From positions 25,429,167 to 25,493,166 of the forward strand of contig OY987246.1 of the NCBI GenBank assembly GCA_963920765.1: a DNA stretch of 64,000 bases, in the 5' to 3' direction. The notes under the pieces were generated by a model. It searched no databases and was not told the DNA's origin. It was given only the letters and a program-made list of their open reading frames with translations. This document shows, one piece after another, positions 24,901 through 38,173 of the stretch. Source of the DNA: Ulota crispa. Its lineage: Eukaryota > Streptophyta > Bryopsida > Orthotrichales > Orthotrichaceae. A program made the translations under genes and the position numbers. How positions within the stretch are numbered: the stretch's first letter is position 1; each line of letters opens with the position of its first letter.

Positions 24901-26356
24901 AATGAGCAAGGCAATGCGCCATTGGGCGGCACTGGCATGGCAAGGGACACTTGAGAGGAGAGCGGAGGTGGGTGAGGTGGCTGCAGGCCGGGCAGCAGTC
25001 TGGGTGGACAGCGTCTACGGAGCCAGAAAGGAAGCAGGGAAAGAAGGGGAAGGAGGGAGAAGAAGCAAAGTTAAGCTGAGGGGCCGGAGGAGGCTGCCGT
25101 GGGGCTCATCATTGCCATTATGAACACACTCATCACTCCTGCGTAACTTTCTGCAGCAGCAGCAGCTGTAAGCTGAAGCTTAGCAAGCTTACAGCAACAA
25201 CTGAAGGTGCGGTAATGCAGGTCGAGGCGAGGCGAGGCGAGGCGAAGGAAGGCCGGGGCCCCCGCGGGAGCCTGGCACTGGATCTGGCATAGAGCAGGAG
25301 GTCAGGTGCGGAGAGTTAAGTAGGAGTCAGTGAGATCCAGCAGGCTTGTAACTTAACGCACAGGCAGTGACTAGTGATTAGTGACTAGTGACTAGTGAGG
25401 GTTCCAGGCAGGCAGGCTGTCTGTCAGGCAGGCAGGCAGGCAGGCAGTCAGTTGTGCATGCACTGGAGCTGGGCCGCAGGCCATCCATCGCATCCATCGC
25501 TCTCACGCAGATCTCACCAATTCCATTCCTGCATAACTTAAGCTTAACTTATTTCCCTTCAGACATTTCAGTTACATCATCCATTCATCGCCAGTGCCTA
25601 ATCCATTGCAGCCAGCCTCATTTCATTTGCACCAACGAAGTTAAGCTTAAGCTTAAGCTTACCTAACTGTGCCTTGCCTAACCCTTGAGTTCGCTTACCT
25701 TCCTTCCCTCCCTTCGTATCACTTCACTTCACTTCACTTCACTGCACTTCGCTTCATTCCGTATGGCATGGGTGTTGCTTACCGTACATGGACAGCTGCC
25801 GTAGCTCTAACTCACCTCCCCGATCATCATCTGCCTGCCTGCCTGCCTGCCTGCGCGTCTCCGCACCCCAGCAGGCAAGCAAGCAAGCAAGCAGGCTGGC
25901 TCGCTACAGACTTGGCACCAGCACTCCTCCATCATGTCGGTCGTGCTACGCATGGCAACACCACCTTCAAATGCTCCCTCCTGTTCACCAGCTACGCTAA
26001 GCTTGCATGTTTCGCCGTTCCTCGAGCGAGCTTGCAAGTCGGCAAGCAATACGTAATTTTCCCCGCCCTACCAGCTTGCCTATCCTCCCCCTCAGCAATT
26101 TGCAATCTGTCTCTGGAGGTTCAGTTCAATTAGTTTTCCTTCCTCAATCTGTCTGCCTGTCTGCCACCTCCCTTTTATCTCAATCCATCGCTCCCCCGGT
26201 CCCCCCCCCCCTACCTGCGGCAAAGTTTCTTGCTGCTGCTGCTGCTGCAGTGAATGCTACCCAGCGTCTGTCGTTCTTCTCGTCCATCCTTGCTTAATTC
26301 CGTAGCCGTATCGATGGTCATAGCTTCTATCTCTACTCCCATCTTACCTTACTTCT

Positions 26357-26397
<41 letters not shown>

Positions 26398-27501
26398 AAG
26401 TTACTGAAGTGCTGATGCTCATTTATCAGCTGATCCACAAAGAGTCAGTGAGTGAGTGAGTTCTGTGTAGTCAGTTACATTACGTTTCTACACATTACGT
26501 AGAGCGCGAAGGGGTGATCCAGTCGCTGGGTCGTCTTCTTCGATTCTCCAGATGTAGCTTACTTAGCTGTCGTAAGATATTAGACAGTCATCTTCCGGCT
26601 ATGTCCTCAAGGGTTCTGGCTCCATTGCCGCATCCCTCGTAACTAAGTTCATGCAAACTCTATCCCTCTCTGCGTCGCTCCCATCCCTTCTTAAGTTAGG
26701 CTCATTCCGAGCGTCCCCGTCTGCCACCGTTCTTCCAACAGTTTTCGTGACCCCTACCTCTCGCAATATCAATCATTTCTACCTGGACAGCAACATCTCA
26801 GTGACCAATGTTATTCTATGAGACTACGAGGTACAGTGACAGCTACATTCATTCGCCACTGGCCATAAAAATAGAATGCGATTGGAGAGTGGAGATTTTA
26901 GAGCCTGTCGTCGTCAAAACTACAGCGTTGGAACTCTTATCGGCAGGGATGAAGAGAATCTAATTTTTTTCTGAACGAGGCAGGGGCTCCCTTTTTACTT
27001 TCAACAGCCCCCATTAATATTTGATATTGAAAAATCATGGGAGGCAGGTAGGGCAATGCCGAAGAGTGGTTTAACCGAGTGGGTTGTTCGATTTGCGGTG
27101 CAGACGTCGGAGTGTTTCATGTCGTTGGGGTGGGAAAGAGAAAGAATGTTTGTGCCCCTGTGATCAGCATATGTGATCCCTTTCCCGACAGACCTAAATA
27201 ATTGTTTATGCACTAGAGTAGTCAACAATGCCAGTTGCTGGGGACCCAGAGGGCCACACATTGCATTGCATGAAGAGATAGCTGCCTGCATCAAGTATCT
27301 GGCCGCGACATGGTCAGTCACATCGCCCTTGCGCCGGCCGTTGTCGATGGCTGCAAGATCACGAGAGAAGATCGATACGGGTCGCTGTGAGGAGTCGTAG
27401 TAGTAGTAGTAGTAGTGGTAGTGTTGAGGCGATCACTGGAGAAGTCAACAGCAGCTCCGAGCTTCGAGGCCGGGCTCCTCCTCGATCGAAGTAAGGAGGC
27501 C
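24901..27501 (+). promoter_or_regulatory. GC-richer leader upstream of the ERECTA-like gene
   Basis: From about 24.9 kb the composition turns CpG-rich and rich in short tandem repeats: GGCGA repeats at 25228, GGCAGGCA at 25412 and 25430, an AAGCTTAAGCTT array at 25640, CTGCCTGC at 25831, (GCT)13 at 26359-26397, and a TAG array near 27400. ORFs of 60-154 codons here are repetitive and overlap on both strands. Its position immediately 5' of the receptor start and the lack of coding character suggest promoter and long 5' UTR. No TATA element or start site is assigned. Confidence 0.4.
26359..26397. repeat. (GCT)13 trinucleotide repeat
   Basis: Thirteen perfect GCT units about 1.1 kb upstream of the ERECTA-like start codon. 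A shorter GCT run is at about 26233. Likely polymorphic in length. Confidence 0.9.
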
Positions 27502-30500
27502 ATGTCAGGAGGTTGTAGGTCACCAAGGCATTCCGCCCTGATGTGGCTACTGGGTTTCTTGCTTATGAGTTCGTCATTTTTTAGTATCCCCATTGCAGCC
27601 ACAACAATTGCTGATGAAGGTAAAAGCCTCATTCCCACTCCCATTCATCATGCTGCAAGCAGCATCCCCCGCAGATGGATAATTTTTGTACTATGTTGCT
27701 AGTGAGGTTTGATTAGTTGTCGTTGTAAGGGCTCTGTAAGGTTGCACTCTCCTGGAATAATGTGGTGAAGGTTGGCTGTTTGATCCATTCCCATTGTGGT
27801 GGAGTGCGAAAGAGAGAGGATGCAACCAATTAGCCCTTGGAATGTATGAATGTGAGGTCTCGAGTTAACCAAAAATCGGGTAGAAACAGTGGCACCTGCG
27901 TACATTGCTACCGTTACTGAAACAAAGGTTTATCAGTCATTCATGCCACATTGACTCACAAGGCCAATAAGGGTGAATGCAAACAAAACCAAGGGTAATT
28001 TTTGGTGGATTTTTGTTTTTACTGGAAGGAGTGACAGTCACTGACAGTTACATGCTTTCATTGGGTCGATGGCGTGTGCACGCAGTGGCTGCATTACTGG
28101 AACTGAAGAGGGGATTTTCGAACGGGGACATTGCGCTGGATGACTGGCGCGAGGGCAGCCAGAGCCCATGCCTCTGGCGAGGTGTACTCTGTGATAATGT
28201 CACCTTCTTGGTCACCGCCTTGTAAGCCAGCAACTCACTCTGTTTCCCATCACGGCCTGTTTTACATTTTGGGTCCTTCTGTGCTTGTTGTAAGTTCCTG
28301 TTAGGCAATCGTTCTCGATCTTCATTTTTATATACCTGCCACCTATTCACATAGGCCTCTTTGTAGTGTCAGCAGATAACCGTCAGCTCGAATACAAGTA
28401 AAGATTTCTAAAGAACCTATCAATTTGCACCCTGTCTGTAGGTCATCCAGCCTAGGAACAATTTCAACAAAGTGCCCGTCTTGTTTTGCTAGCATGACTG
28501 ACTGCGCAGCTGCATTTTGCTATTCTGGACCCTCAGGAATATGCTTATTATTCTGGGCTTTTATCCAATCCTTGTGCTTTCAAAGAAACAAACTGGCCTC
28601 ACTTGACAAGTATAATATGGTTAACTAGAAACGCCTAACTACATCATACTGTTCTTGCAGAAATCTATCACTTCTTTCTCTAGCAGGGGAAATTTCTCCT
28701 GTAATTGGCAATTTACAGAGCCTCCAGCTATTGTAAGAAATCCAAAGTCTATATCTCTAGTGCAAGTGCTCAATTGATACAGTTTTTCTGTACCCTTCTC
28801 GTACAGTTCGTGTGTCTGTTGTTTCGGAATGACCTTAAACAGGGATTTGCTGGACGTAACTTGCAAGCGTAGATGCTGAAACTCCTGGTTTCGCCATTAA
28901 ATTTCAGGAATCTTACTAAAATGTTTCGGTGCAGGGACATGAGTGAGAACAACATCTCAGGACAGATACCAGCGGAAATCAGCAAATGTATAAGCTTGGA
29001 TTACCTGTGAGTCCATAGGACGTTGAACTCCAGAAATACACGCAGTGCTTGAGCAGTGAATCAGTAGATTATTGACTTACAAGATACAGAACGTTGGACA
29101 AAGTGGTGCAAGGCCACTTAAAATTGATTAGAGATCCTTTTACAGAAGTTATATGTTCACATGTTTTTTAACTTTTTGTTTTAAAGACGGATTTCATGGA
29201 GCCAAATGAGTGATCATCAGGAAACTTTTCTTTTTGGAAACCAGGACTAACTGATATTCCAGGTTCAGTACGATCTTTGGAAATGCAATCCTTGCTATTC
29301 GCCATTGCATCCAACGTGGCCATGTCCATGTCGAGTGCGTCCTAAATGCTTCCAAAACTGCGATTGGTGTCCTAACATACTCGTTGGTTCTTACAGGAAT
29401 TTTGCATGGAATAATCTGACGGGTGAAATTCCCTACCTCATGTCACAGCTTCAGAAATTGGAGACGCTGTAAGTCTTCGCAATATTGGCAGTTTCTGTTT
29501 CTTTAACGTTTCTAGACTGTAACTTCTGTGTTTAGATATTTTTGAACTCAACAATCAGGGAAAACTTTGGCAATATCGATGATGTGCAATACCTTCAGTA
29601 TCATGTGATGGCGTGCAGGTCCCTCGGGAACAATCATCTCACCGGGCCCATTCCTTCAACGTTCTCGAGCCTCGTAAACCTGAGACACCTGTAAGCCTTT
29701 CAAAGTTTTCCCATTCTTGAATCATACACAATTCCTGGTTTTCGTTACAACTCTATGATACTCATATTCGTACTCACGTAGCTTGTTTATCAGGGATCTG
29801 CAGGCGAATGAGCTTTCGGGGTCCATACCGTCCTTGATTTACTGGAGCGAATCTCTCCAATTTCTGTACTTCTCTTTCCGAAATCTTCTAATGTATCGAA
29901 TGAATATTTCGTTTTTAACATAGGTTACGAAAGGGAAACTTATGTAATTTTTACCGCAAGTTCCAGGTTAAGGAATTCAAGGAAACTGACATAAAAGAGG
30001 TGTTTCTTGCCTTCCTGCAGAATGTTAAGGCAAAATTACCTCACAGGAAGTTTGTCCGCAGACATGTGCCAGCTGACTCAGCTTTCCTACTTGTAATGCA
30101 CACTGGCTCCTACTGTGCTTAATGTCATCGAATTTACTTCGGGACCCAGAACTTAGTAACGATACCTTTTGTACGAAGACATATTATTCCCACTCCAGGG
30201 GAACTTTGAATTGCACTTGAGACGGAACTGTCGAGATTTTGTTCGCTGAAGTTACGCAGACAGGCTGATGTGTGGTGCATGCTCCTGAACATGGTTTATT
30301 TGTGCTAATTGCAGCAATGTGCGCCTCAACAATCTCACTGGCCCTATCCCCGACGGAATTGGGAACTGCACCTCTTTTCAAATCCTGTATGTCCTCCTGT
30401 CCCTGTAAATTGTAAATGGTGTGTGTATGATGCCAATGGTTAATTCTTATGGAATCTTCATGTCTTTTCTAAACTTCTGGTTCAAATACAAACAAAATAA

Positions 30501-33500
30501 ATATGCAGCAGCGTTTATTTCATTCTATGATATAGCTAACCTTTCGGAAACTTTGATTAAGTCTTCTTAAGTTAAAAACATTATGTATGGTGACAGGGAC
30601 TTGAGTTACAATGATTTGTCTGGTGAGATTCCATACAACATAGGATACCTCCAAGTGAGCACTTTGTAAGTGTACCCAGTTACTATCTCCTTCAAATTCT
30701 CTCGATTCTCAACTGTATCGCTCAGCATGTTGAATCATATCTTTTCGTTACAACACTGGCCATTACATTTCTTACTACTAGCGGTTTGCCAGCTTCCCCA
30801 TACTCACTGTACTATGGAATCCTCCCGAATGAATGGATTTGCATCCATGGACGACGTAAGCTAATCTGAAAAAAGACAGGACCTATAGAAAATTAAAAAA
30901 CTCAAGTTTTGGCTTATGAGATATTTTAAAGCTTCTATAGATTGCTCTTGGCTGAAGCCTTGTGAATATGAATTGTGCGTAGATCCTTAGAATCCAACCG
31001 GTTCAGTGGCCGGATTCCGGAGGTGCTGGGGCTCATGCAAGCGCTGGTCATCCTGTAAGCCTCAACCTCTCAGTTATTGTGATCATGGAAACGCTCTCAG
31101 ATTCTTCTTGCTTGAAATCGGTTCTAATCTTGTAATCCAGAAAACATGTGGTGATTGACTAGTTTGATTTGCCTCAGAGACTTGAGCTCCAACCATCTGG
31201 AGGGCCCCATTCCACCGATCCTTGGAAATTTGACTTCAGTGACCAAATTGTAAGTCCGTTCATCGTCAACTCTCGTAATCAATTTATCGGCATGCATCAA
31301 GTTACGGCTAGGCTAGGCTATGCTTGTGATTGTTTTCCAGTGCACTGCTATTATCAAGGTTGAATTTCCTCAAAACTAGTCTTTTCATATGCTGTATTGC
31401 TGCTGTGAATAATCCATCCTTCTGCAATAACTGTTCAGGTACCTAGACAACAATTACCTGACGGGTTCGATACCTCCAGAGCTAGGCAACATGACCCTGT
31501 TGAACTACCTGTAATGCACGAACCCATGATGCTTGTCATTTCAAAATGTTCATACTGGAACAGTACGAGTAACTTTGAGTACTTTTGCTTTTCTTTTCTT
31601 ATGTTTGAGTTTTTTTAATCCGCGTTCTGGTCGTGCACTTAGCATGGCTTCTACTTGCGTAGATTCTACCGAGTACGTAAATTGGAATTTTCTGAAGTTC
31701 CCGTGGATGTTTCCGTGTTCATCTAGAGAATTAAACGACAATCAATTGACTGGCGAAATACCTTCTGAGCTGGGATGCCTACTGGAGCTATTTGATTTGT
31801 GAGTACTTTCCACCCCTGGCGATTGCGATTGAAACATAACTCCGTAAATGAAACATCTGAAATGACTTGTTCCAAAATTATTTCACTGTTGCTGCTCACT
31901 GCTGGGAGGAGATTCTGGATTCATTCGGAATCTTTGTGTTCGTGAAATGGTAGTCAGTAAGCTTTCCAAATCAGCACTTAGCTGGTTGGCAGGCTTGGGA
32001 CACGATTACGCTAGAATGTTTTGCTTTCTTGACCTTCACTTCATCTCATTTAGAATATCTAATTGTTATGAAAATGAACCTATGATTCGTCTGGACCTGG
32101 AGGCCCTCTGTTAGTTCATTTCCTGCTTCTTGAATCTAGTAACCCCGATCCCCAATTTAAATAGTATATGATGAGATGTTTGAATGCCAGGAAGCTGTCT
32201 GAGAATGAATTGACAGGCCCCATACCTGAAAACATCAGCTCCCTCGCAGCCTTGAACTTCTTGTAAGCAAAGCTGCCCCCTCCCTCACTGTGATTCTGTC
32301 ATGTGTTTACAATCAACTGGAATCGGTTCATTTGAGATTTTGAGTTCAGCTGGTGGATGTAGTTATAGATACAAGAATAGGTTCAGATGAGCTACAATCT
32401 TTACTTTGTACACATACAGGGACCTTCATGGAAACAAGCTGAATGGCAGTATTTTACCAGATCTTCAGAAATTAACCAACCTTACTAGCTTGTGAGTGCT
32501 TTCTTCTTTTCAGTCTACTGCTAATTACTAGCTTATACTACAATGCATTGTTCATCACTTCATAATTTTCTCGCAACTTTGCCAAAGGCGAGATAATACC
32601 TTTTGTCACTCATAAACCAGCCTGCCAAGCCTTTGATTAGCTTTTGATTAGCATCTGAGGTTCTGCTTGTCTAAATCGAATTGGTTTGTTGCTGAACCAG
32701 GAACCTTTCATCGAACTTATTTTCGGGTTTCATCCCCAACGAGATTGGACTTATTGTGAATTTGGACAAATTGTGAGTCCACGTCAGCCTAGTTTCTACA
32801 ACTAGCTGCCAAGCATGGTTTGAGACGTTAGTTAGGCTCACTAAATAGCCTTGTCATTATTTTAATTGCATATGAAATTTGATGGGTTTCCAGCCTCTCC
32901 ACGAAAAATACAGGTCGTGATGTCTATATAGCCGTAAATCCTAATGCTCTTGAAATCATCTGTTTCTTGTGAGAGCAGAGATCTGTCGAAGAACAAGCTG
33001 AGCGGCCCTATACCTCACTCCATCGGAAACCTTGAGCATCTCCTTACCCTGTAAGCCTTGAAATTAAAAATCAAGCACTTGCTGAGAATCATTCTTTGGT
33101 CAGCACATTTCGCATAGAAATTTGAATCCTCTTAGTCATTGTCACCATCTCCTTCTAGAGTTTCAATGAATTTCCAACTCCGTACTTTGTTAGCTAAACT
33201 GAAGCTGGCAATAGTTAAAGCTTTCTAATATTTAATGCTTCTGAGGCACAACAGGGACCTTCATGGCAACGCACTAAATGGCTCAATTGGTATCCAACCT
33301 GGTAACGTGACCAGCCATAGTTACCTGTAAGTTGCTATGACCGTATGATCTTTAAACTCCTTGAATCAAAAATCGTGAGTTATTTGTAATTAGATGAAAG
33401 TTGGTGAAAGTTTTCTCGTTGTTGGTAAAGTTTATTCGATGGCTGTATCTATTTAAAACTCGGTCGATCAATACTGACAGAGCCTGCGGTTTCTTTCAGG

Positions 33501-36500
33501 GAATGCATCCACCTTAATTATTTGTAAGTTGTAAATCCGGACACTTTTCTTAATCCTTTCAAATTAAGTTGCTGTAAGGTTACAGGTTAAGTGACATAAG
33601 TTGAAACAAGCGCAGACTGGTGTTCGATTCATGAAAAGAGTGAACATTATTTGTGCAACTTCTGGTTTGGATATTCACTGACAAAGTTGGAAATTCGTAC
33701 AGAGATCTATCCCACAACGCCTTTTCTGGATCAATACCTCCGGAGCTTGGTGACCTGCAAGAAATACGGTTCATGTAAGCCTCCTCTTCTTGGACTTTGA
33801 CTCTGATGTCAGACTTTTCATCCTAGAATTAATCAGATTGTTATCTGCTTATAAACATGATTTAATGGAAAATTAGCGAGCAAGACAACACCGAAGTTTC
33901 TCTGAAGTTTTTCCGTTTCGCAGGAACTTGTCATTCAACGTCTTATCAGGTTCAATCCCAAAGCAGCTGGAAAACTGCTTCAATTTGGACACATTGTAAG
34001 CCAAATCTTAGTCCAGTAATTCTGTCCTTCATTCTATCTTATTTGTTTACAATTTTGCAGTTTTTGACACATGTAGAAAGCCCTCGATTGCCTACGCTAC
34101 CATTCTATGCAGAGCATACAAAGGATGGTAGATTTCTGAACGTATGAGTGCATACTGCATTTATTCTGTTGTGTTATACCTACATTGCATCTAGAAAAGT
34201 AAGTGTGGCTGCTCAGTAAGTCTTGCTCCTGGCTGCAGAGATCTTTCGTACAACAATTTGTCGGGAGAGGTTCCGGTCGCAGATTTTTTTGAAAAGTTTC
34301 CCCCCAGCAGGTAATTCGACAGTCTAGCCTAGAATTTTAATATCATAGACATCAGTTGGTGTTGGTCATGTCAGTAAGAACATTCGACATTGTCAGAATC
34401 AGTTACGAAATTTAGCTTCTGATAATCCTTAAGATATTACGTTAACTGCGAGGGTTATACCTTCTGTGGTAGGTTCTGCTTGAAAAAGCCTCATTGTATA
34501 CAATCTCAAGGAAGTTTGTATCTAGTCTTCCGGATATTTTGATAGGCTCTATGAAACAAGGATTTAGCTTACTGCCATTTTTTTACTGATAATCTTCTAA
34601 ATATGGGTGTGGGGTTGTGGCAGCTATTTTGGCAATCCACAGCTATGCGTCTCACCGAACAGCTCGTGTGGGAGGAACTTGTTTTCTGGAGTTGGACCTC
34701 GAACGAATGGTAACATGCCTCGATACGCTTGGAAGGCTGCATATGAGGGACACTTGAGTTGCTTAATAAAATTCGTGACTGGCGGGACTGTCACACCATA
34801 AGTGTGTACCGCGATGTGTGATTGCGAATATTCTCAGATTCTCATACATTGATGGGCGTTTTGGTTCTGGCACAGGTTCATTGGGAGGAACAGCTGCTTG
34901 GGGAATCGCAATCTCTGCAATATGCCTATTCGCTCTTCTGCTCTTCGGTGCCATGCGCATCATGCGACCCGGTCACCTTCTGAAGCTGCCAAAAACATCA
35001 CAAGGTATATTCTGATTTAAGAACAACATACATATCAGGGTAGATATCCATTGCATTTGTAACCGGTGCAAGCTACCCCACATCTCAAAAATCATATTGT
35101 TCATACATGTGGTGTGATAAATATACAAAACCGGAGCAAACTGTGTTACAACAGTCAAGGTCGGTAGTAGAAGTGCTCGGCTCACGAGGTTTGGGTACTT
35201 TATCCGCGCGAGCTGCAGGACCACCGAGTTTAGTGACGTTTCACTTGGGGATGGCGCCACAGTCGTTCGAGGAGATGATGCAGCTGACGGAGAATCTGAG
35301 CGAGAAGTACGTGGCAGGACGAGGCGGTTCGAGCACAGTGTACAAATGTACTCTCAAGAATGGCCACTCAATCGCCATCAAGAAACTCTTTAACTACTAC
35401 CCCCAAAACATTCAGGAGTTCGAGACCGAGTTAAATACGCTGGGCAATATCAAACACCGCAATATTGTCAGCTTGCGTGGCTACTCCATGTCCTCTGCTG
35501 GCAACTTTCTCTTCTACGATTTCATGGAATATGGCAGCTTGTACGACCATCTTCATGGTATGTAAGACCCCACTCTATGTGGGTGTCTGTCAGTCTGCTG
35601 GTCTGTCAGTGTCAGTCTGTCAGTCTGTAGGTCTGTTTGTCTTCGAGCTTCCCTCCGCGGGAAGATTTGAAAGACTGAGGGGTAATCTTTGTTTGGTAGT
35701 GATGGCATGTCTGACTTCTAAACGTGTATGCTTTGATATTATGTTTTCTGTATCGGTTCAAAGAGACTGACAGGGAATCTTCCTAGCTAGCTAGTGCCCA
35801 GCCATATGTCGAATATTCAGAGATTTAGCAGCACTAAAGACTTGGTTGGAATAATATGCCACAGGTCATGCAAAAAGGTCGACCAAGTTGGATTGGAATA
35901 CACGTTTGAAGATAGCGCTGGGAGCTGCCCAAGGGCTGGCATACCTGCATCAAGACTGCAAGCCTGAGGTGGTTCATCGAGATGTGAAATCGTGTAACAT
36001 CCTTTTGAATGCCAATATGGAGGCCCACCTGTGCGACTTTGGGCTTGCCAAGAACATTCAGCCGACTCGGACGCATACCTCGACGTTCGTGCTGGGGACA
36101 ATCGGTTACATCGATCCCGAATATGCCCAGACGTCCCGTCTGAATGACAAGTCGGATGTTTACAGCTTCGGCATTGTGATGCTGGAGCTTCTCATGGGCA
36201 AAAAGGCTGTTGAGGACGAAGTGAACTTGCTCGACTGGGTGTGCCCTCTTCTCCTGCTTGCCCTCATCTCATCGCAACCACTAATCCAACAGTAGTCGAT
36301 TCAGCAGGGCACTGTGGATTCTTAGCTCCATTACTCGTAAAACTTCATGAAATTCAGTTGCTACCACTTTTCACTTTTCAGCCCATCGATCGGGAGTTCC
36401 TGTCGTTAGGAAAAATGGGTGGCACTCTGTCTTTATAGTAGTTCGCTAGATTCGTCGTCATGTCGAAATTAAACCAAATGACAGCATCAGACATAATAAA

Positions 36501-37065
36501 CCTGACGGGTCAAAGTGTCTGAGGGAAATTAAACTGAAATGAGGGCGAGCGACCCCAATTACACTTCCTAATTCGAACAGTCTTATATGGAAGAAAGTGT
36601 TGGTCATCCCAATCGAAACAGAAAACTTTGAAATAAATAAATAAATAAATAAATAAATAAAATGGTCTAATTCTCTGCTCGGATGTGCTCATTGTGCTGT
36701 GCCAGGTGAGGTCAAAGATCGACGACCGAAATGTGTTGGAATTCGTGGATCCGTACGTGCGAGCAACATGTCCCAGCATGGACCACCTGGAGAAGGCGCT
36801 GAAGCTGGCATTGCTATGTTCGAAGCAAACGCCATCGCAGAGGCCCTCCATGTACGACGTGGCGCAAGTGCTGACGTCGCTGCTGCCCGCGGTGGCGCCA
36901 GCGCCGGCGCATCCCTCGAGCTACCCGTCGCCCGGATCGAAGCACCGGCGCTACATCGACACCTACAGCGCCAAGCAAGCCGAGGACATTATCGCCAGTA
37001 GCAGCAACTCCGGAGGCGACTTGCTCGACCAATTTGAAGATGTCATCTCTCGAAATGTCCTCTGA
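27502..37065 (+). CDS. ERECTA-family leucine-rich-repeat receptor kinase, 28 exons, 1,000 aa
   Basis: Plasma-membrane receptor Ser/Thr kinase; in flowering plants ERECTA kinases perceive EPF/EPFL peptides to control stomata and growth (family knowledge). Exons: 27502-27619, 28086-28221, 28661-28732, 28935-29006, 29397-29468, 29619-29690, 29794-29865, 30021-30092, 30315-30386, 30597-30665, 30983-31054, 31178-31249, 31439-31510, 31727-31798, 32191-32262, 32420-32491, 32701-32772, 32979-33050, 33255-33326, 33500-33523, 33703-33774, 33924-33995, 34239-34310, 34624-34709, 34876-35004, 35219-35557, 35865-36238, 36706-37065. All junctions are in phase; total 3,003 bases. Residues: signal peptide about 1-37, cap with WRGVLCDNVTF to 85, about 20 LRRs 85-572, membrane helix about 606-626, kinase with GRGGSSTVYK at about 677, AIKKL lysine about 701, HRDVKS aspartate 796, DFG aspartate 814, then GTIGYIDPEYA. 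LRR exons are 72 bases, phase 2. The start at 27502 is preferred because it opens a signal peptide; 27415 is an in-frame upstream ATG. The region before DLSHNAFSG differs from ERECTA by an extra 8-codon exon. Confidence 0.93.
33500..33523 (+). other. Putative 24-base microexon in the LRR array
   Basis: A segment bounded by TTTCAG and GTAAG that would encode eight residues (ECIHLNY plus flanks) in the same phase 2 as the 72-base LRR exons. Including or skipping it leaves the reading frame intact. It could be a shrunken LRR exon, a facultative cassette, or chance splice sites. Confidence 0.45.
36630..36661. repeat. (AAAT)n microsatellite in the last intron
   Basis: Tandem AAAT units ending about 45 bases before the final acceptor of the ERECTA-like gene. 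Confidence 0.9.
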
Positions 37066-37247
37066 GACTTTGACACCATGGCCAGCTCTGCTAGCCTTGC
37101 TTGCTGGCTTGCTGGCTTGCTTGCTTGCATCGCCCCCATTGAATCGAGGTGCCAGCCGTGTATCCAGGACGTCACACTCGACCGGAAATCGCCGAACACA
37201 TCGTAGCACTTATCATGGAGTGGCATAGGAGATTCTCTCGAGACAAT

Positions 37248-37294
37248 CAATCACTCACTCACTCACTCACTCACTGACTTACTCACTCACTCAC
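37248..37294. repeat. (TCAC)n microsatellite
   Basis: Tandem TCAC units, slightly interrupted, about 185 bases after the receptor stop codon, probably in its 3' UTR or just beyond. Confidence 0.9.
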
Positions 37295-37686
37295 GGGTAT
37301 GACAGGCTGCCGATCGGGGGACTGATTTCATGTGCTACAAGGCCCGGGGCAGAGGCTAGCGTGAGCCCTTGTTGACCTAGGCCAAACAGATGCTCGCAGT
37401 CAGAAAGATACCGACTTTTTTGTATTAGAGGACCGACGCCGTGGACATCAAGATTATTGTATTTTGTTCCCCTCTCTGTCTGTCTGTCTCTGTCTCAATC
37501 GAGGAATTCTGAAAATATCCACCATGGGGCACCTCATTTGGTTGGAGGCACGTCCAAGCGCTTGAACATATTCTTCGTCCTCCCATGCCAGTCACTTGGA
37601 AGTCGTCGAGTACCAACGAGGATGCCAGCTGTCCTCCCAGCGGCCGTGGGGAAGAGAAAAAGTTGAGAGTCACCAGTGAGGCAGCA

Positions 37687-38119
37687 TTAGGCCCGGTTCA
37701 GACTAGCGTCCGGCAGAGACACGAAAATCGGCTCCCCGTCCGGTGTTTCCACCGATAGAAACTTTCCCCGTCCGGTGTTTCCACCGATAGAAACTTTTCT
37801 GTGTAATTGTGTGTCATTCAAGAGTGTGTCTCTGCTGATGTTTCCACCGATAGAAACTTATCTGTGTAATTGCGTGTCATTCAAGAGTGTGTCTTTGCTG
37901 GACAAGTTTGGTACCACCCTTGGAGCAAGTCCCAAGGTCCCAAATTTTCACTATTTTGGCTGCTGACGTGGCTATATAAGGTGGTCCCCATGGTGGTGAA
38001 GATGGATGTAAAAGTATCGGACAAACCCATTGTCTAAACCCAATAGCAGAGAAAAACCAAATTTCAACCAATCACGTTTGAGAAATTTTTGGCTAGACGC
38101 TAGTCTAAACCGGGCCTTA
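37687..38119. mobile_element. Tourist-like (PIF/Harbinger) MITE with internal tandem duplications
   Basis: Body 37690-38116 flanked by TTA on both sides (37687-37689, 38117-38119). Ends: GGCCCGGTTCAGACTAGCG and the inverted CGCTAGTCTAAACCGGGCC. The 3-base TTA duplication and GGCC start fit PIF/Harbinger. Inside, the phrase TGTTTCCACCGATAGAAAC occurs three times, twice followed by CTGTGTAATTG and CATTCAAGAGTGTGTCT, so the interior grew by tandem duplication. Non-coding. Confidence 0.82.
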
Positions 38120-38173
38120 ATCATTGTCACAGTCATCGTCATTGACTTGTCCTACCTCAAGTCATGGCCTAAC

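Noticed and set aside
25669-26133. 154-codon ORF upstream of the receptor
   Set aside because: Composition follows tandem repeats (CTTCA, CTGC, CAAG) and another frame on each strand is open as well.
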